From: Desulfovibrio sp. Huiquan2017 | Lineage (GTDB): Bacteria > Desulfobacterota > Desulfovibrionia > Desulfovibrionales > Desulfovibrionaceae | Direction: 5' to 3' | Assembly (NCBI RefSeq): GCF_017351175.1 | Contig: NZ_JAFMPN010000015.1 | Coordinates: forward strand, 1-64,000 | Length of the DNA stretch: 64,000 nt | Shown here: positions 18,923 to 28,348 of the stretch, in pieces | Layout: each line of letters starts with the position of its first letter | Position numbering within the stretch: position 1 is the stretch's first letter | The notes under the pieces: model-generated | Seen by the model: only the letters and a program-made list of their open reading frames with translations | The model's database searches: none | What the model was told of the DNA's origin: nothing | Program-made: the position numbers and the translations under genes

Positions 18923-19471
18923 ATGCCTTCTTCAAGAAATTTGATCTTTGTAAACGGCCCCATGGGGGTTGGCAAATCCGCAACTTGCCAACGGCTTTTG
19001 GACATTCTTCAACCGGCGGCATACCTGGACGGGGACTGGTGCTGGATGATGAAACCGTGGTCGGCCACCCCGCGAAACATCGCAATGGTGCGGGCAAACA
19101 TCATCTTCGTCTTGCGCCAGTATCTCGCAAACCCGGAGATCGGAAACATTATTCTGGGGTGGGTGATGCACCAATCCGATATAATCACCGGACTGCTCGA
19201 TGCCTTGCCGTTAGCTGACGTTCAAGTGCATGTATTCTCGCTGGTTTGCACGCCCGAAGCACTCAAGCGGCGCATTATGATGGATGTTGCCAACGGGACG
19301 AGAAGTGAAGATGTCATCCCTCGCAGCCTGGAGCGCCTCCCATTGTATGCCTCCATGCCGTGGCCGAAAATCGATGTCTCGGAGATCAATGCGGAAGAGG
19401 CTGCCTGCCGCATCGCAAATCGAATACGCACCGTCGGCACCGCCGTCCCCCCGAAGACGGAGGTCCGCTAG
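18923..19471 (+). CDS. P-loop kinase-like protein, function unknown
   Basis: The 182-residue protein has a Walker A motif GPMGVGKS (12-19) preceded by a hydrophobic strand, followed by LDGDWCWMMKPW, as in small nucleotide or shikimate/phosphotransferase-type kinases. EALKRRIMMDVANGTR resembles a lid region. The substrate cannot be told from sequence. No strong ribosome binding site precedes the ATG. It directly abuts the next gene. Confidence 0.75.
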   Translation: MPSSRNLIFVNGPMGVGKSATCQRLLDILQPAAYLDGDWCWMMKPWSATPRNIAMVRANIIFVLRQYLANPEIGNIILGWVMHQSDIITGLLDALPLADVQVHVFSLVCTPEALKRRIMMDVANGTRSEDVIPRSLERLPLYASMPWPKIDVSEINAEEAACRIANRIRTVGTAVPPKTEVR

Positions 19472-19954
19472 ATGCGCCGCCTCAGCCTGATTCTCCTCTG
19501 TGTGCTTCTCCTGGCCGTTCCGGTCCCGGCCGCCGCCGACGACCTCACCGGGCTGTTTCCCGCGTCCGTGGGGCCGCTTGAGCGCGTGCGGCTCGTCACC
19601 GGAGCCGAGGCTCATGCCGAGGTGGACCGGCTGCACGGCAAATCCCTCCCGGCCGAGGCCAGCGCCATCGCCCGCTACGCGGAGGAGGGCGGACGGCCCG
19701 CCGAGGCGTGGGTGTCGCGCGTCTCGTCCGGAATGGAGGCGCGCCGTCAGACCGGACTCATGGTTCACAAGATGTTCGAAAATCCCCAATCGCCTTTCGG
19801 CCGCCCGTCGCGGAGGGACTACCGGGGAATGGCCGTGTACCGCTTCACCGGCATGGGCCAAGTGCACCTGATCTGGTGCTCGGACGATCTGGTCTGGTGG
19901 GTCAGCGCGAACCCTGCCCTGGAAAGCGCATTCCTCGACGCCCTGTGCCGCTGA
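19472..19954 (+). CDS. Secreted protein of unknown function
   Basis: The 160-residue protein has a clear signal peptide (about 1-22, ending AAA) and a mature domain of about 138 residues with a strand-rich ending (YRGMAVYRFTGMGQVHLIWCSDDLVWWVSANP). I do not recognise the family. The ATG follows the upstream stop directly, so translation is probably coupled with the P-loop gene. Confidence 0.75.
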   Translation: MRRLSLILLCVLLLAVPVPAAADDLTGLFPASVGPLERVRLVTGAEAHAEVDRLHGKSLPAEASAIARYAEEGGRPAEAWVSRVSSGMEARRQTGLMVHKMFENPQSPFGRPSRRDYRGMAVYRFTGMGQVHLIWCSDDLVWWVSANPALESAFLDALCR

Positions 19955-19979
19955 CCGGTCGATCAAGTACGTCGTTTTC

Positions 19980-20022
19980 GGCGCAACCGGGAGAAAAAAT
20001 GCTCATTATTCCCGGCTGCGCC
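19980..20022. terminator. Terminator in the convergent gap
   Basis: GGCGCAACCGGGA (19980-19992) pairs with TCCCGGCTGCGCC (20010-20022), 13 bp with one mismatch, and is followed on the plus strand by GCTCTTTT. It separates the plus-strand genes from the converging RND operon and may act in both directions. Confidence 0.6.
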
Positions 20023-20052
20023 GCTCTTTTCCAGAATTAATCCAGACTTTAT

Positions 20053-23000
20053 CTAGAATGGGGCAGACTCCGTTGCCGCACCCCGTCGCCGCCGTTTTGC
20101 CGCGCGCTTGCGGTCCTTTCGCTCCCTGCGCCGAGCGACCAGGTCCCAGAGCAAAGGCATGACCAGTAGCGTCATGCCCGTGGCCACGCACAGGCCGGTG
20201 ACAAAGGTCGTGGCCATGGTCCCCCAGACCACGGAGTAGTAGGGGATGCCGAGCGCCATGGGCAGCAGGCCCAGGGTGGTGGTCAGGGTGGTCAGCAGGA
20301 TGGGCCGCAGCCGCACGCGCACGGCCTCGCGGATGGCTTCCATGCGCCCGTAGCCCTTGGCGTAAAGGCGGTTGATGAAGTCGAGCAGCACCAGGGAGTC
20401 GTTGACCACAACCCCGGCCACGCCCACGGTGGCGATGAAGCTGTTCACCGTGAACAGGGAGCGGGTCAGGAAGGTGCCGAAAACCACGCCGATCAGAGCG
20501 AACGCCACGGCGGACAGGATGATGGCGGGCTGGACATAGGATTGGAACTGGCAGGCAAGGATGGTGTACATGACCAGCAGGGCGATGCAGAAGGCGTACA
20601 TGAGCGAGGTGAAGGACCGTCCCGTGGACTCGTATTCCCCGGCGAAGCTCAGGGTCGCACCGGGATAGTCGTCCTGGATGGTCCGGTAGTAGGCCCGCAC
20701 GTCGTGAACCACGCTGGGCGCGCTGACCGGCGCGCCCTCGCGGATGTTGGCGGTCAGGGTCACGGCCCGTTGGCCCTGGAAGCGGTTGAGCTGACCGGGC
20801 TCGCGGTAGGTGCGCACCTCGGCCAGATCGCCCACGCGCACCGGGCCGGTGTCGTTCTGCAGGATGGGGATATCCAGTGCATCCTCGGGCCTGGCCATGA
20901 ACCGCTTGTCGATCTTCATGCGCAGGTCCACATCCTCGTCGGCGGTCCTGAACTTGCCCACGAACCGGCCGTCCAGGATTCCGCCCGCCAGGGCGATCAC
21001 CTGGGCCGGGGTCAACCCGTACTCGGCCACCAGGCTCGGGACGGGCATGAACCGGAAGACCCGGTTGTCCGTGCCCGTGTCCGTGGCCAGGTCCTCCAGG
21101 TGCGGCGCCAGCCGTTTGTTGTTGTGGATCCAATCGAAAATCCGATTCTTGAGGGCCATGACCGCATCCTGGTCCGGCCCGAGCACACGGATGTTGACAT
21201 CCTTGCCCGCAGGCGGGCCGCCCTGTTCGGGCCAGACGCGCAGCCGCCACCCGTTCACGGCCAGGGATTCGAGCCTGCCGCGGACCACGTCCAGCAACCG
21301 TTGCGGGTCGTTATCCGGGTTGTCCACGAAGGCCTGTTCGCCCTGGCGGGGCAACTCCACGATGACGATGGCCCGGTTGGGACCGAAAATATTCTCGTAG
21401 TCCTCGTTGATGTCCATGCCGCCCAGGCCGGAGCAGGACTTGGTGGTCCCGGGGCCCAGGGCCATGAGGGCCCGGGACACCTCCTTGGCCTTTGCGGAGG
21501 CGGTGTAGACGTCCGTGCCCACGGGACCTTCCATGGATACGTAGTAGAGGGTGTATTCGTCCGGGAAGAACTTGATGCGCAGCAGGGGCATGACCCCGGT
21601 GACCGAGACCCCAAGCATGAACAGGGACAGGAGAAAGGCGGTGGCGACCAGGGCCAGGGTCTTCCAGCGGTGCCGCAGCGTCCGCTGCAAAAGCCCGTCG
21701 GTGACCTTTTTCAACCAGTACATGAACTTCGGATCGCGGGCCTGAAGCTGGTCGGCGGCCTGCTCCCCGAGCTTGTCCGCACCGGGCCAGTCCAGGAAGT
21801 GCAGGGGCAGGATGGCCAGGCATTCGACCAGCGAGGCAATGATGGCGAAGGACACGGCCTTGGGGACCAGGGCGAAGAACTCGCCGGTGGACCCGGTCAT
21901 GATCAGCATGGGCATGAACGCGGCCACGGTGGTGGAGGTGGCCGCCACCACGGGCAGGAAGACCTCGCTCGCGCCCTCCACCACGGCCTCCTTGAGCCCC
22001 TTGCCGTCCTGCGCGTGGCGATAGATGTTCTCGACCACCACAATGGCGTCGTCCACGATGATGCCGCTGACCAGGACAAAGGAAAACAGGGTGATCTCGT
22101 TGATGGAATTGCCGGTGATCCACATGATGATCATGGTCACCAGAAAGGAGAAGGGTACGCCAACGGTGGTCAGCATGGCGTTGCGGAAACCCATGACCAG
22201 CCAGATGCAGCCGCAGACCAGGGCGATGCCGACCAGCAGGTTGGAGCCGAGCGTGTTGATGTTCTCGCGGATGGGGACGCGCTGATCCTGGGTGACGACC
22301 GCGCGGACGCCCTCCTTGTCGAGCACGGGCTTGTACTCGGCCAAGACTTTTTCCACGGCCGCCCCGATGTCCAGGGAGTTGCCCTCGGGCGATTTGAGGA
22401 CCTTGACCGAGACCGCGTCCCGGCCGTTGACGGACGAAACCACGAACGGGTCGCGGTAGTCCATGCCCGCCGAACTCAGCACGTCGCCCACGGTGACGAA
22501 GGAGCCGTCCAGGTCGCGCCGGACGATGGTCCGGGCCACCTCGTCCCGGGAGCGGAACCTCTGGTCCGCCACGATGACATATTCCCCGGATTCACTGATG
22601 AAATCGCCTGCCGGAACCGATACGTTGGCACCCTGGAGAGCCTGTCCCACCTGATCGAAGGTCACCCCCAGGCGCATCATCTTGACCGGGTCCAGGGCCA
22701 CGTGGAATTCGCGGGTGTATTCGCCGCTGATCTGGACCTCCTTGACGCCCGGAATGGCTTGCAACGGCAGCTTCAGCTCGTCGGCCATAAGGCTGAGCGC
22801 CCGGTTGGAGCGCTCTCCCAGGAGGTTCACGGACAGGACCGGCAGCCACTCGGACACGCGGATAACCGTGAAATTCGGCGGGTCCATGTCGTCGGGCAGG
22901 TCGTTTTGTATGGACAACACCTTGAAGCGCAGTTCGTCATACAGTTTGTCGTAGTTGGTGTCGTCCAGGAACTTGACCATGATGGAGCAGCGCTGCCGGA

Positions 23001-23277
23001 AGGAACGGGAGCGGATGAACTCCACGTTTTCCAGGTCTTCCAACGCGTCCTCGATCTTGCGCGTGACCAGGGTCTCCACCTCGTCCGGGCTGGCCCCGGG
23101 CAGGAAGGCCGAGATAACCACCTTGCCCATGCGCACGTCCGGATAGCGTTCCACGGGCAGGTCCAGAACGCAGAATACGCCGACCACCATGAGCAGGACG
23201 AACATGAGGTTGACGAAGACCTTCTGACCCAGGGTGAACCGGATGAGGGCCCGGGCGGGCGTATCCTTCTCGTGCAT
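20053..23277 (-). CDS. RND family efflux transporter, inner-membrane pump
   Basis: The 1074-residue protein has the RND layout: one N-terminal membrane helix, a large periplasmic loop, six helices, a second periplasmic loop and six more helices. The proton-relay motif VDDAIVVVEN in the fourth helix and the equivalent VVNDSLVLLDFINR in the second half are present. It uses proton flow to expel hydrophobic compounds together with the adaptor encoded 17 nt upstream. No outer-membrane TolC-type gene is adjacent, so that component must be elsewhere. Confidence 0.95.
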   Translation of the reverse strand: MHEKDTPARALIRFTLGQKVFVNLMFVLLMVVGVFCVLDLPVERYPDVRMGKVVISAFLPGASPDEVETLVTRKIEDALEDLENVEFIRSRSFRQRCSIMVKFLDDTNYDKLYDELRFKVLSIQNDLPDDMDPPNFTVIRVSEWLPVLSVNLLGERSNRALSLMADELKLPLQAIPGVKEVQISGEYTREFHVALDPVKMMRLGVTFDQVGQALQGANVSVPAGDFISESGEYVIVADQRFRSRDEVARTIVRRDLDGSFVTVGDVLSSAGMDYRDPFVVSSVNGRDAVSVKVLKSPEGNSLDIGAAVEKVLAEYKPVLDKEGVRAVVTQDQRVPIRENINTLGSNLLVGIALVCGCIWLVMGFRNAMLTTVGVPFSFLVTMIIMWITGNSINEITLFSFVLVSGIIVDDAIVVVENIYRHAQDGKGLKEAVVEGASEVFLPVVAATSTTVAAFMPMLIMTGSTGEFFALVPKAVSFAIIASLVECLAILPLHFLDWPGADKLGEQAADQLQARDPKFMYWLKKVTDGLLQRTLRHRWKTLALVATAFLLSLFMLGVSVTGVMPLLRIKFFPDEYTLYYVSMEGPVGTDVYTASAKAKEVSRALMALGPGTTKSCSGLGGMDINEDYENIFGPNRAIVIVELPRQGEQAFVDNPDNDPQRLLDVVRGRLESLAVNGWRLRVWPEQGGPPAGKDVNIRVLGPDQDAVMALKNRIFDWIHNNKRLAPHLEDLATDTGTDNRVFRFMPVPSLVAEYGLTPAQVIALAGGILDGRFVGKFRTADEDVDLRMKIDKRFMARPEDALDIPILQNDTGPVRVGDLAEVRTYREPGQLNRFQGQRAVTLTANIREGAPVSAPSVVHDVRAYYRTIQDDYPGATLSFAGEYESTGRSFTSLMYAFCIALLVMYTILACQFQSYVQPAIILSAVAFALIGVVFGTFLTRSLFTVNSFIATVGVAGVVVNDSLVLLDFINRLYAKGYGRMEAIREAVRVRLRPILLTTLTTTLGLLPMALGIPYYSVVWGTMATTFVTGLCVATGMTLLVMPLLWDLVARRRERKDRKRAAKRRRRGAATESAPF

Positions 23278-23294
23278 GGCTCGTCTCGCGGCGG

Positions 23295-24386
23295 TTAGGG
23301 GTGGAGCAGGAAGACGTCGCCGGGATGCACGTCCGGCCCGGACACGCGGCGCAGCCCGTCGCCCGCCGAGCCGAGCAGGACCACCCGCACCCGATCGCCC
23401 CCGGGGGGCACCAGGAAGTATTCCTCATAGGCCTTGACCAGGGCGGACTCGGGCACGACCACGGCCCCGCCGGGATCGGGCAGGACCAGGCCCAGTTCGG
23501 TGCGGACGCCGCCCCGGAACTCGAAATCACCCTCGACGATCTCCAGGTCCACGTTGATCTTGCGCGTGGCCGGATCGAAACCCGGTGAAACGCGGGCCAC
23601 GCGGGCCGCCACCGTGCCGCCCAGATCGGTCAGGCGCAGGACGACCGTGTTCCCCAAGGCCTTGAGGGCGCGGTATTCCTCGCTGGTCAAGGCGAAGGGC
23701 ACGAGCAGGATGTCGTAACGCCCGAGTTCGGCCACGGTCTCGCCCTTGGTCACCCATTCGCCGGGCTCGATGTCCCGGGCGATGACCTTCCAGCCGGGAG
23801 GGCCCACCAGAGAAAAGCGCTTGAGCCGTTCGAGCAGGACTTGCTCCTCCACCTGCTTGGCGCGCAGTTGCTGCAGGGCGGCCTGATGGGCGCGGACGTT
23901 GGCGTCCAGGGTGGACTGGGGCGCGGTGTCGGTCTTGACCAACGCCTTGTAGCGGTCCATCTCCTTGCGGTTATAGTCCAGGTCGCTCTTGAGCCGTTCC
24001 TGGTCCGCGCGATTGGCGGCCAGGTCCAGCCTGATGAAGGTCGTATCCAGCTCCGCGAACAGGCCGGTCCGGCCGAGCGCATCGCCCACGTCGGCCTGAA
24101 CCTTGACCACCCGGCCGGACTCCTCGGCCACCAGGCTCATGGCGCTGCGGGCGCGGGTGAATCCGGTCAGGGAGGACCGCCGGTCCGCGGACCGGGCGGT
24201 GAATGTCTCGCCGTGCGCGGGCTTGTCCGGGACCGGGGTTGGCACCTCGGCCCGGGCGGTCTCGGCCAGGGCGCTGCCCGGCACCATCGTCCCGCCTTCG
24301 TCCGCATGACCGAGCCGATCATCGCCGCAGGCCGTCAAGGCCAGGGCCAGCAGCAGGGCCGTGAATGTCGCGCAAATCCATTTCAT
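23295..24386 (-). CDS. RND efflux periplasmic adaptor (membrane fusion protein), lipoprotein
   Basis: The 363-residue protein has a lipobox LALTAC (C20) and the adaptor layout: a lipoyl/barrel half (VVKVQADVGDALGRTGLFAELD), a coiled-coil hairpin (about 115-190) with AHQAALQQLRAKQVEEQ, the second lipoyl half and a beta-barrel (PGFDPATRKINVDLEI). It links the RND pump to an outer-membrane channel. It lies between TetR and the pump in a three-gene operon. Confidence 0.92.
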   Translation of the reverse strand: MKWICATFTALLLALALTACGDDRLGHADEGGTMVPGSALAETARAEVPTPVPDKPAHGETFTARSADRRSSLTGFTRARSAMSLVAEESGRVVKVQADVGDALGRTGLFAELDTTFIRLDLAANRADQERLKSDLDYNRKEMDRYKALVKTDTAPQSTLDANVRAHQAALQQLRAKQVEEQVLLERLKRFSLVGPPGWKVIARDIEPGEWVTKGETVAELGRYDILLVPFALTSEEYRALKALGNTVVLRLTDLGGTVAARVARVSPGFDPATRKINVDLEIVEGDFEFRGGVRTELGLVLPDPGGAVVVPESALVKAYEEYFLVPPGGDRVRVVLLGSAGDGLRRVSGPDVHPGDVFLLHP

Positions 24387-24399
24387 GCTCTTTCGCCTT

Positions 24400-25032
24400 C
24401 TATCGCGGCTGCGATTTTCCCGGCCCGGCCCCCGGACGCAGGCTGAATTCGATAATTTCGGCCACCAGCCGGTCAATGTCGGCGCCTTGGCTCAGGGCCG
24501 CCACCTGGCCTGTGGCCATGAGATGGACCAGCCCGTGAAGCTGGGACCAGAGGCCGAAGACCAGGGCGGTCACGTCCACCTCGCCGAACCGGCCCGTGTC
24601 CACGCATTCGGCCACCGTCGCCCGGAAGTTCCGGAAGGACCGGATGGAACTGGCCGCCCATTCCCCCTGCATGTCCACCTGACCGCAATCGAAGCTGAAC
24701 ATGAGCTGGTAACGGTCCGGCTCCGCAAGGGCGAAGCGGATGTACTTGGTCATGCCCGTGCGCAATCGCTCCAGGGGATCGGGACAGGCCTGCCGGGACG
24801 CCTCCTGCTGGGCCACGAGGCGGACGAATCCCTCCTCGCGCAGCACGGATAAGATCTCCCGCTTATTCTTGAAATAGCGATACAATGCGGCCGGGCTGTA
24901 CTCGATTCTGGAAGCGATCCGGCGCATGGACACGTTGTCGAATCCCTCGCGCAAGAAAAGCTGCTTGGCTGCATCCAGGATGCGCCGCCGCATGGCTTCC
25001 CGGTCCCGCTCCCGTCGTTTTCTGGTGCTCAT
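24400..25032 (-). CDS. TetR/AcrR-family repressor of the RND operon
   Basis: The 210-residue protein has a TetR helix-turn-helix (about 15-60: RRRILDAAKQLFLREGFDNVSMRRIASRIEYSPAALYRYFKNKREIL) and a variable ligand domain. It is first in the operon with the adaptor and pump and has a perfect 9-bp dyad just upstream, so autoregulation and control of the pump genes are likely. Confidence 0.93.
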   Translation of the reverse strand: MSTRKRRERDREAMRRRILDAAKQLFLREGFDNVSMRRIASRIEYSPAALYRYFKNKREILSVLREEGFVRLVAQQEASRQACPDPLERLRTGMTKYIRFALAEPDRYQLMFSFDCGQVDMQGEWAASSIRSFRNFRATVAECVDTGRFGEVDVTALVFGLWSQLHGLVHLMATGQVAALSQGADIDRLVAEIIEFSLRPGAGPGKSQPR

Positions 25033-25049
25033 GCCCGCCCCTAGCAAAT

Positions 25050-25070
25050 GGTGTTTACTTTGTAAACACC
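25050..25070. promoter_or_regulatory. TetR operator upstream of the RND operon
   Basis: Perfect inverted repeat GGTGTTTAC-TTT-GTAAACACC (arms at 25050-25058 and 25062-25070), 17 nt before the tetR start codon. Size and position are as expected for a TetR-family operator. Confidence 0.82.
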
Positions 25071-25098
25071 GTTCATGTGACAATAGGGCCCGCCGGAT

Positions 25099-25611
25099 CT
25101 AGCCGCCGTCCCGGCCCAAGACCGATCGCATGGCCGCATGGACCACAAGGTGGTGGAAAGGCCGGATGAGATTGAAATACACGGCGCCGGCCCGGTTGTG
25201 ATAATGGACTATGGTGACGACGTGGAACCGGTTGCGCCCGCCCGGAAGGGGTTCCGCGCAAACGGCCATGGCCGCTTCCAAGTGGGACTCCCGGCCCGTA
25301 GTGATCCAATGCGTCTCGCGGTCCGTGCGGACCACGGTGAATATACCGACACGCGCGCCGGGGGTGCACGGCAGGGTTTTGGCGGTCAACCGCGCCCGGT
25401 CCGGCACCGCGCGCCGACCCTGGCCCAACACCCGAAGCAACCCCACACGCATACGCCACAGGGCCTCCATCCAGGCAGGGCGATAGGAAAGGATGCCCGC
25501 AGCCAATTCCAGGACCGTGCCGCAACCGTCCATGGTATGCACGTCCACATGGTCCGCACCGTCCAAAAACCCGGCCAGGCCCGGCAGCCGTCCAAGTTCG
25601 CGCCGGTTCAT
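25099..25611 (-). CDS. DUF2867 domain protein
   Basis: The 170-residue protein matches DUF2867, recognised by the C-terminal YFNLIRPFHHLVV pattern and the central GRESHLEAAMAV and HVVTIVHYHNR strands. DUF2867 is often found near oxidoreductases; no activity is established. Its ATG overlaps the stop of the upstream tetR gene by 4 nt, so the pair forms a regulator-target unit. Confidence 0.82.
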   Translation of the reverse strand: MNRRELGRLPGLAGFLDGADHVDVHTMDGCGTVLELAAGILSYRPAWMEALWRMRVGLLRVLGQGRRAVPDRARLTAKTLPCTPGARVGIFTVVRTDRETHWITTGRESHLEAAMAVCAEPLPGGRNRFHVVTIVHYHNRAGAVYFNLIRPFHHLVVHAAMRSVLGRDGG

Positions 25612-26228
25612 GGCCGCCCCCCGGCGAGAACCCCGCCCAGGACCACGTCCACCAATTCCATGACCCCGGCCACCTGGCCGTCCACATCAAACCGGTCGTG
25701 ATTCAGCCCGTCAATGAGGCCTGCCGCATACAGGGACCAGCAGACCCGTGCCACCCGGAGGCCGGACACGTCCCGGCGGACCTCGCCGGTCGTCTTGCGC
25801 GCCTCCACCTGCTCGGCCACCCGGCCGAGAATCTCCTGCATCAGTCCGTCGAAGCGCGCCTTCCATTCGCCGTCGGCGAACAGCGCCTCCTTGACCACGG
25901 AACGCAGGAACAGCGTGTTCTCGCCGTAGTAACCATACATTGTGCGGAGCATGTGCCGGAATTGTTCCCTGATGTCTCCGTCCCGGGGCGCGGTCTCGAC
26001 AGCCCGACGGGATATCTCACTGATGTCCTCGAAAAACGCGGAGAAGAGCAGAGAAGTTTTGTCCTGAAAATGCAAGGCGATGGTGCCGACACCCACCCCG
26101 GCCGCCGAGGCCAGGCCGCGCATGGTCGCGCCCTCGAAGCCCTTTTCCGCGATAAGAGTCCGGGCCGCTTCTTGAATCCGCCGCCGCGTCTCGGCCTTGT
26201 GTCGCTCGCGCAACGATACGCTCGCCAT
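25608..26228 (-). CDS. TetR-family regulator coupled to DUF2867
   Basis: The 206-residue protein has a TetR DNA-binding domain (about 8-55: RRRIQEAARTLIAEKGFEGATMRGLASAAGVGVGTIALHFQDK) and a helical ligand domain. GGGGAGG lies just before the ATG at 26228. Two palindromes lie immediately upstream, so the gene is probably autoregulated along with DUF2867. Confidence 0.9.
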   Translation of the reverse strand: MASVSLRERHKAETRRRIQEAARTLIAEKGFEGATMRGLASAAGVGVGTIALHFQDKTSLLFSAFFEDISEISRRAVETAPRDGDIREQFRHMLRTMYGYYGENTLFLRSVVKEALFADGEWKARFDGLMQEILGRVAEQVEARKTTGEVRRDVSGLRVARVCWSLYAAGLIDGLNHDRFDVDGQVAGVMELVDVVLGGVLAGGRP

Positions 26229-26248
26229 CGTCCCTCCCCGGTCAAAAT

Positions 26249-26277
26249 TGAACACGTTCATTCTCTGAACATGTTCA
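26249..26277. promoter_or_regulatory. Double TetR operator (TGAAC-N2-GTTCA, twice)
   Basis: TGAACACGTTCA (26249-26260) and the perfect palindrome TGAACATGTTCA (26266-26277) are 5 bp apart, starting 20 bp before the tetR start codon. A further half site GTTCA follows downstream at about 26.285 kb. The tandem layout suggests cooperative binding of two dimers. Confidence 0.8.
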
Positions 26278-26430
26278 TTAAAGCGTTCATGAGCGCGTCG
26301 TCAAGCGGGTGCGGAACAACAACCAAGTGCCCGCCGGATGCGGCCGCCAATTGGGATGGCGACCACGGCCAAGCACTGATTGATTGCAGGCTATATATCT
26401 TTCAACAACCCGATATCATTTAAAGACCAA

Positions 26431-27651
26431 TCATGACTTAAGTACGTCGAGAATCTCGATGTTGGCGGCCTGCCAGGCGGGGTAGGCCCCGGCGAGCACG
26501 CCCAGCAGGCAGGACCCGGCCAGGGTGACGGCCAGGCTGGCGGGGTCTAGAATGATCGGAAGTCCGGCCAGGGTGCAACTCACCAAGACCAGGAGCACGG
26601 TCACGGCCACGCCCAATCCGCCGCCCACCGCCGCCATGAGTCCGGACTCGAACAGGAACTGGCGGACGATGTCCCGCCTGCGGCCCCCCACGGCCCTGCG
26701 CACGCCAATCTCCACCCGCCGGGAGCGGACCACCAGGATCATGATGGACAGAATGCCGAGCCCGCCCACGGCGAACGAAATGGTCGAGGTGATCCCGCCG
26801 AGCGTGGTCATCAGGTCCAGGGCCTGGCGTTGCAATTTGATGGCGTCGGCTGCGGACATGGAGCTGAAGTCGTCCTTTTCGCCCGGATCGATGCGATGCC
26901 GTTCGCGCATGACCGCGTTGACCGCGTCGTTGACCTGGGCCAGCCCGGCGTCCTTGTCCAGACGCAGATAGACCCCGGAAAGCCAGCGCTGATTGCTGGC
27001 CCGGCGCATGTAGGTGGTCAGCGGCATGAGCAGGATCTCGTCCTGGTCCGTGCCGGACACGTCGCGCCCCTTTTCCTCCATGACCCCGAGGACCCGGAAG
27101 CTGGCCCGAAACATATAGATTTTATGACCCACGGCCAGTTCGGGACGGCCGAACAGCCGCTGGGCGATCTTGCGCCCGAGCACGCAGACCTTGGCCCGGG
27201 CATCCATTTCATTCCATGTAAAGAAGCGGCCCGCATCCGGCCGGAAACTCCGGATGTCCTGATAATTGGGCCAGCAGCCCAGGATCTGGGCGTTGACCGC
27301 GTTGCCGTTGCCGCGCACGGCCATGGTCGAGGTGACGAAGGGTGTTCCGGCCAGGACCGAGGGCACGGAATCCATCAGCGCCTTGGCGTCGGCCAGGACG
27401 AAAGTGCGCGCATTGCCGTTGACGCGCATGGCCCCGCCCCTGGTGAAGCGGACCGAGCCGGCCAGGACCGCATACAGATTGGGCCCGAGTTTTTCCGTCT
27501 CGATCTCGGCCTGGCGGACCATGATCTTGGATACGTGCTGCACCCCGGTAAAGGCCAATGCGCCCAAAAATACCCCGAGCATGGCCAGCACGGCACGCAG
27601 CTTGTGGGCCGAGAGGGAGGAGACGGCGATGGTCAGGTTCAACGGCAGCAT
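26431..27651 (-). CDS. MacB/FtsX-type ABC permease without adjacent ATPase
   Basis: The 406-residue protein has one N-terminal membrane helix, a periplasmic MacB core domain (about 40-260) and three C-terminal helices with the FtsX-type RSRRVEIGVRRAVGGRRRDIVRQFLFES coupling segment. Such permeases act in mechanotransmission or lipoprotein/peptide export and need a MacB-type ATPase. No ATPase gene lies beside it. GGAGG is 5 nt before the ATG. It is the last gene of the lar operon, 11 nt after DUF3431. Confidence 0.9.
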   Translation of the reverse strand: MLPLNLTIAVSSLSAHKLRAVLAMLGVFLGALAFTGVQHVSKIMVRQAEIETEKLGPNLYAVLAGSVRFTRGGAMRVNGNARTFVLADAKALMDSVPSVLAGTPFVTSTMAVRGNGNAVNAQILGCWPNYQDIRSFRPDAGRFFTWNEMDARAKVCVLGRKIAQRLFGRPELAVGHKIYMFRASFRVLGVMEEKGRDVSGTDQDEILLMPLTTYMRRASNQRWLSGVYLRLDKDAGLAQVNDAVNAVMRERHRIDPGEKDDFSSMSAADAIKLQRQALDLMTTLGGITSTISFAVGGLGILSIMILVVRSRRVEIGVRRAVGGRRRDIVRQFLFESGLMAAVGGGLGVAVTVLLVLVSCTLAGLPIILDPASLAVTLAGSCLLGVLAGAYPAWQAANIEILDVLKS

Positions 27652-27662
27652 GCGACCCTCCG

Positions 27663-28334
27663 CTACTCGTACCGGTCCCGATTCCAGGCCGTGTTGCCGT
27701 TGAAGATGTGTTGCCACAGCCGTTCGAAGGCATGGCCGGTATTGCGTTCATCCCGAGGGTCGTCCTCTATGAGCCGCAGACAATAGGCGTAAAACGCCCG
27801 GGGCCGGGTGCGGATGCGCTCGCCGGTGACGCAGAAGTTGCCCGTGGGCGCGCGGCAGAGGATCTCGTCCGGCATGGGCACGCCGAACAGGCGCTCGAAC
27901 AGCTCGCCCACCGGAATGTCCCGGCCCCAACCGGGCCAGCGCCCCTCGTTCTCGGGCTTGCGCAGGTCGTGGGGACGGCCCAGCCGGTCGCAGCGGAGCT
28001 TGAACCAGGCCAGCCCCTTGAAGGGCATGCCCCGATCCGCAACGTCCTCCAGGCTCTTCCGCAAGGTTTCCACCGAGGTCCGGCCGCGATCATCCAGGTG
28101 ATCAAACGGGTCTCCCTGCAAGAAGACGTTCAGGGGTGCGAGGGTCTCGTACTCGTTGACGATGTGGGTGAAATAGGTATGGGCTTCGCGCCCGATGTTC
28201 GGCAATGGACGGGCCTCGGGGCCGAGGTCGCCGCCCTTGTCGTAGACCACGTGAGCGCATCCCAGGCCGGTGGCCCAGGACACATCCTCGCGATATCTGG
28301 CTATGATCACCCGGATGTCATCACGCACGATCAC
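27663..28334 (-). CDS. DUF3431 domain protein
   Basis: The 223-residue protein matches DUF3431: RVIIARYREDVSWA at the start, VYDKG, LPNIGREAHTYFTHIVNEYETLAPLNVFLQGDPFDH, and the ending HAFERLWQHIF. The family is common in fungi and scattered in bacteria and looks glycosyltransferase-like (GT-A type start, LPNxGRE), though no activity is established. It lies 14 nt after larC and 11 nt before the permease, suggesting cotranscription. Confidence 0.82.
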   Translation of the reverse strand: MIVRDDIRVIIARYREDVSWATGLGCAHVVYDKGGDLGPEARPLPNIGREAHTYFTHIVNEYETLAPLNVFLQGDPFDHLDDRGRTSVETLRKSLEDVADRGMPFKGLAWFKLRCDRLGRPHDLRKPENEGRWPGWGRDIPVGELFERLFGVPMPDEILCRAPTGNFCVTGERIRTRPRAFYAYCLRLIEDDPRDERNTGHAFERLWQHIFNGNTAWNRDRYE

Positions 28335-28348
28335 GCTCCCTGCGGCGG

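Noticed and set aside
27663-28348. A frameshifted LarC2 after larC
   Set aside because: The region encodes DUF3431 in one intact frame, and no LarC2-like sequence was seen in the others.
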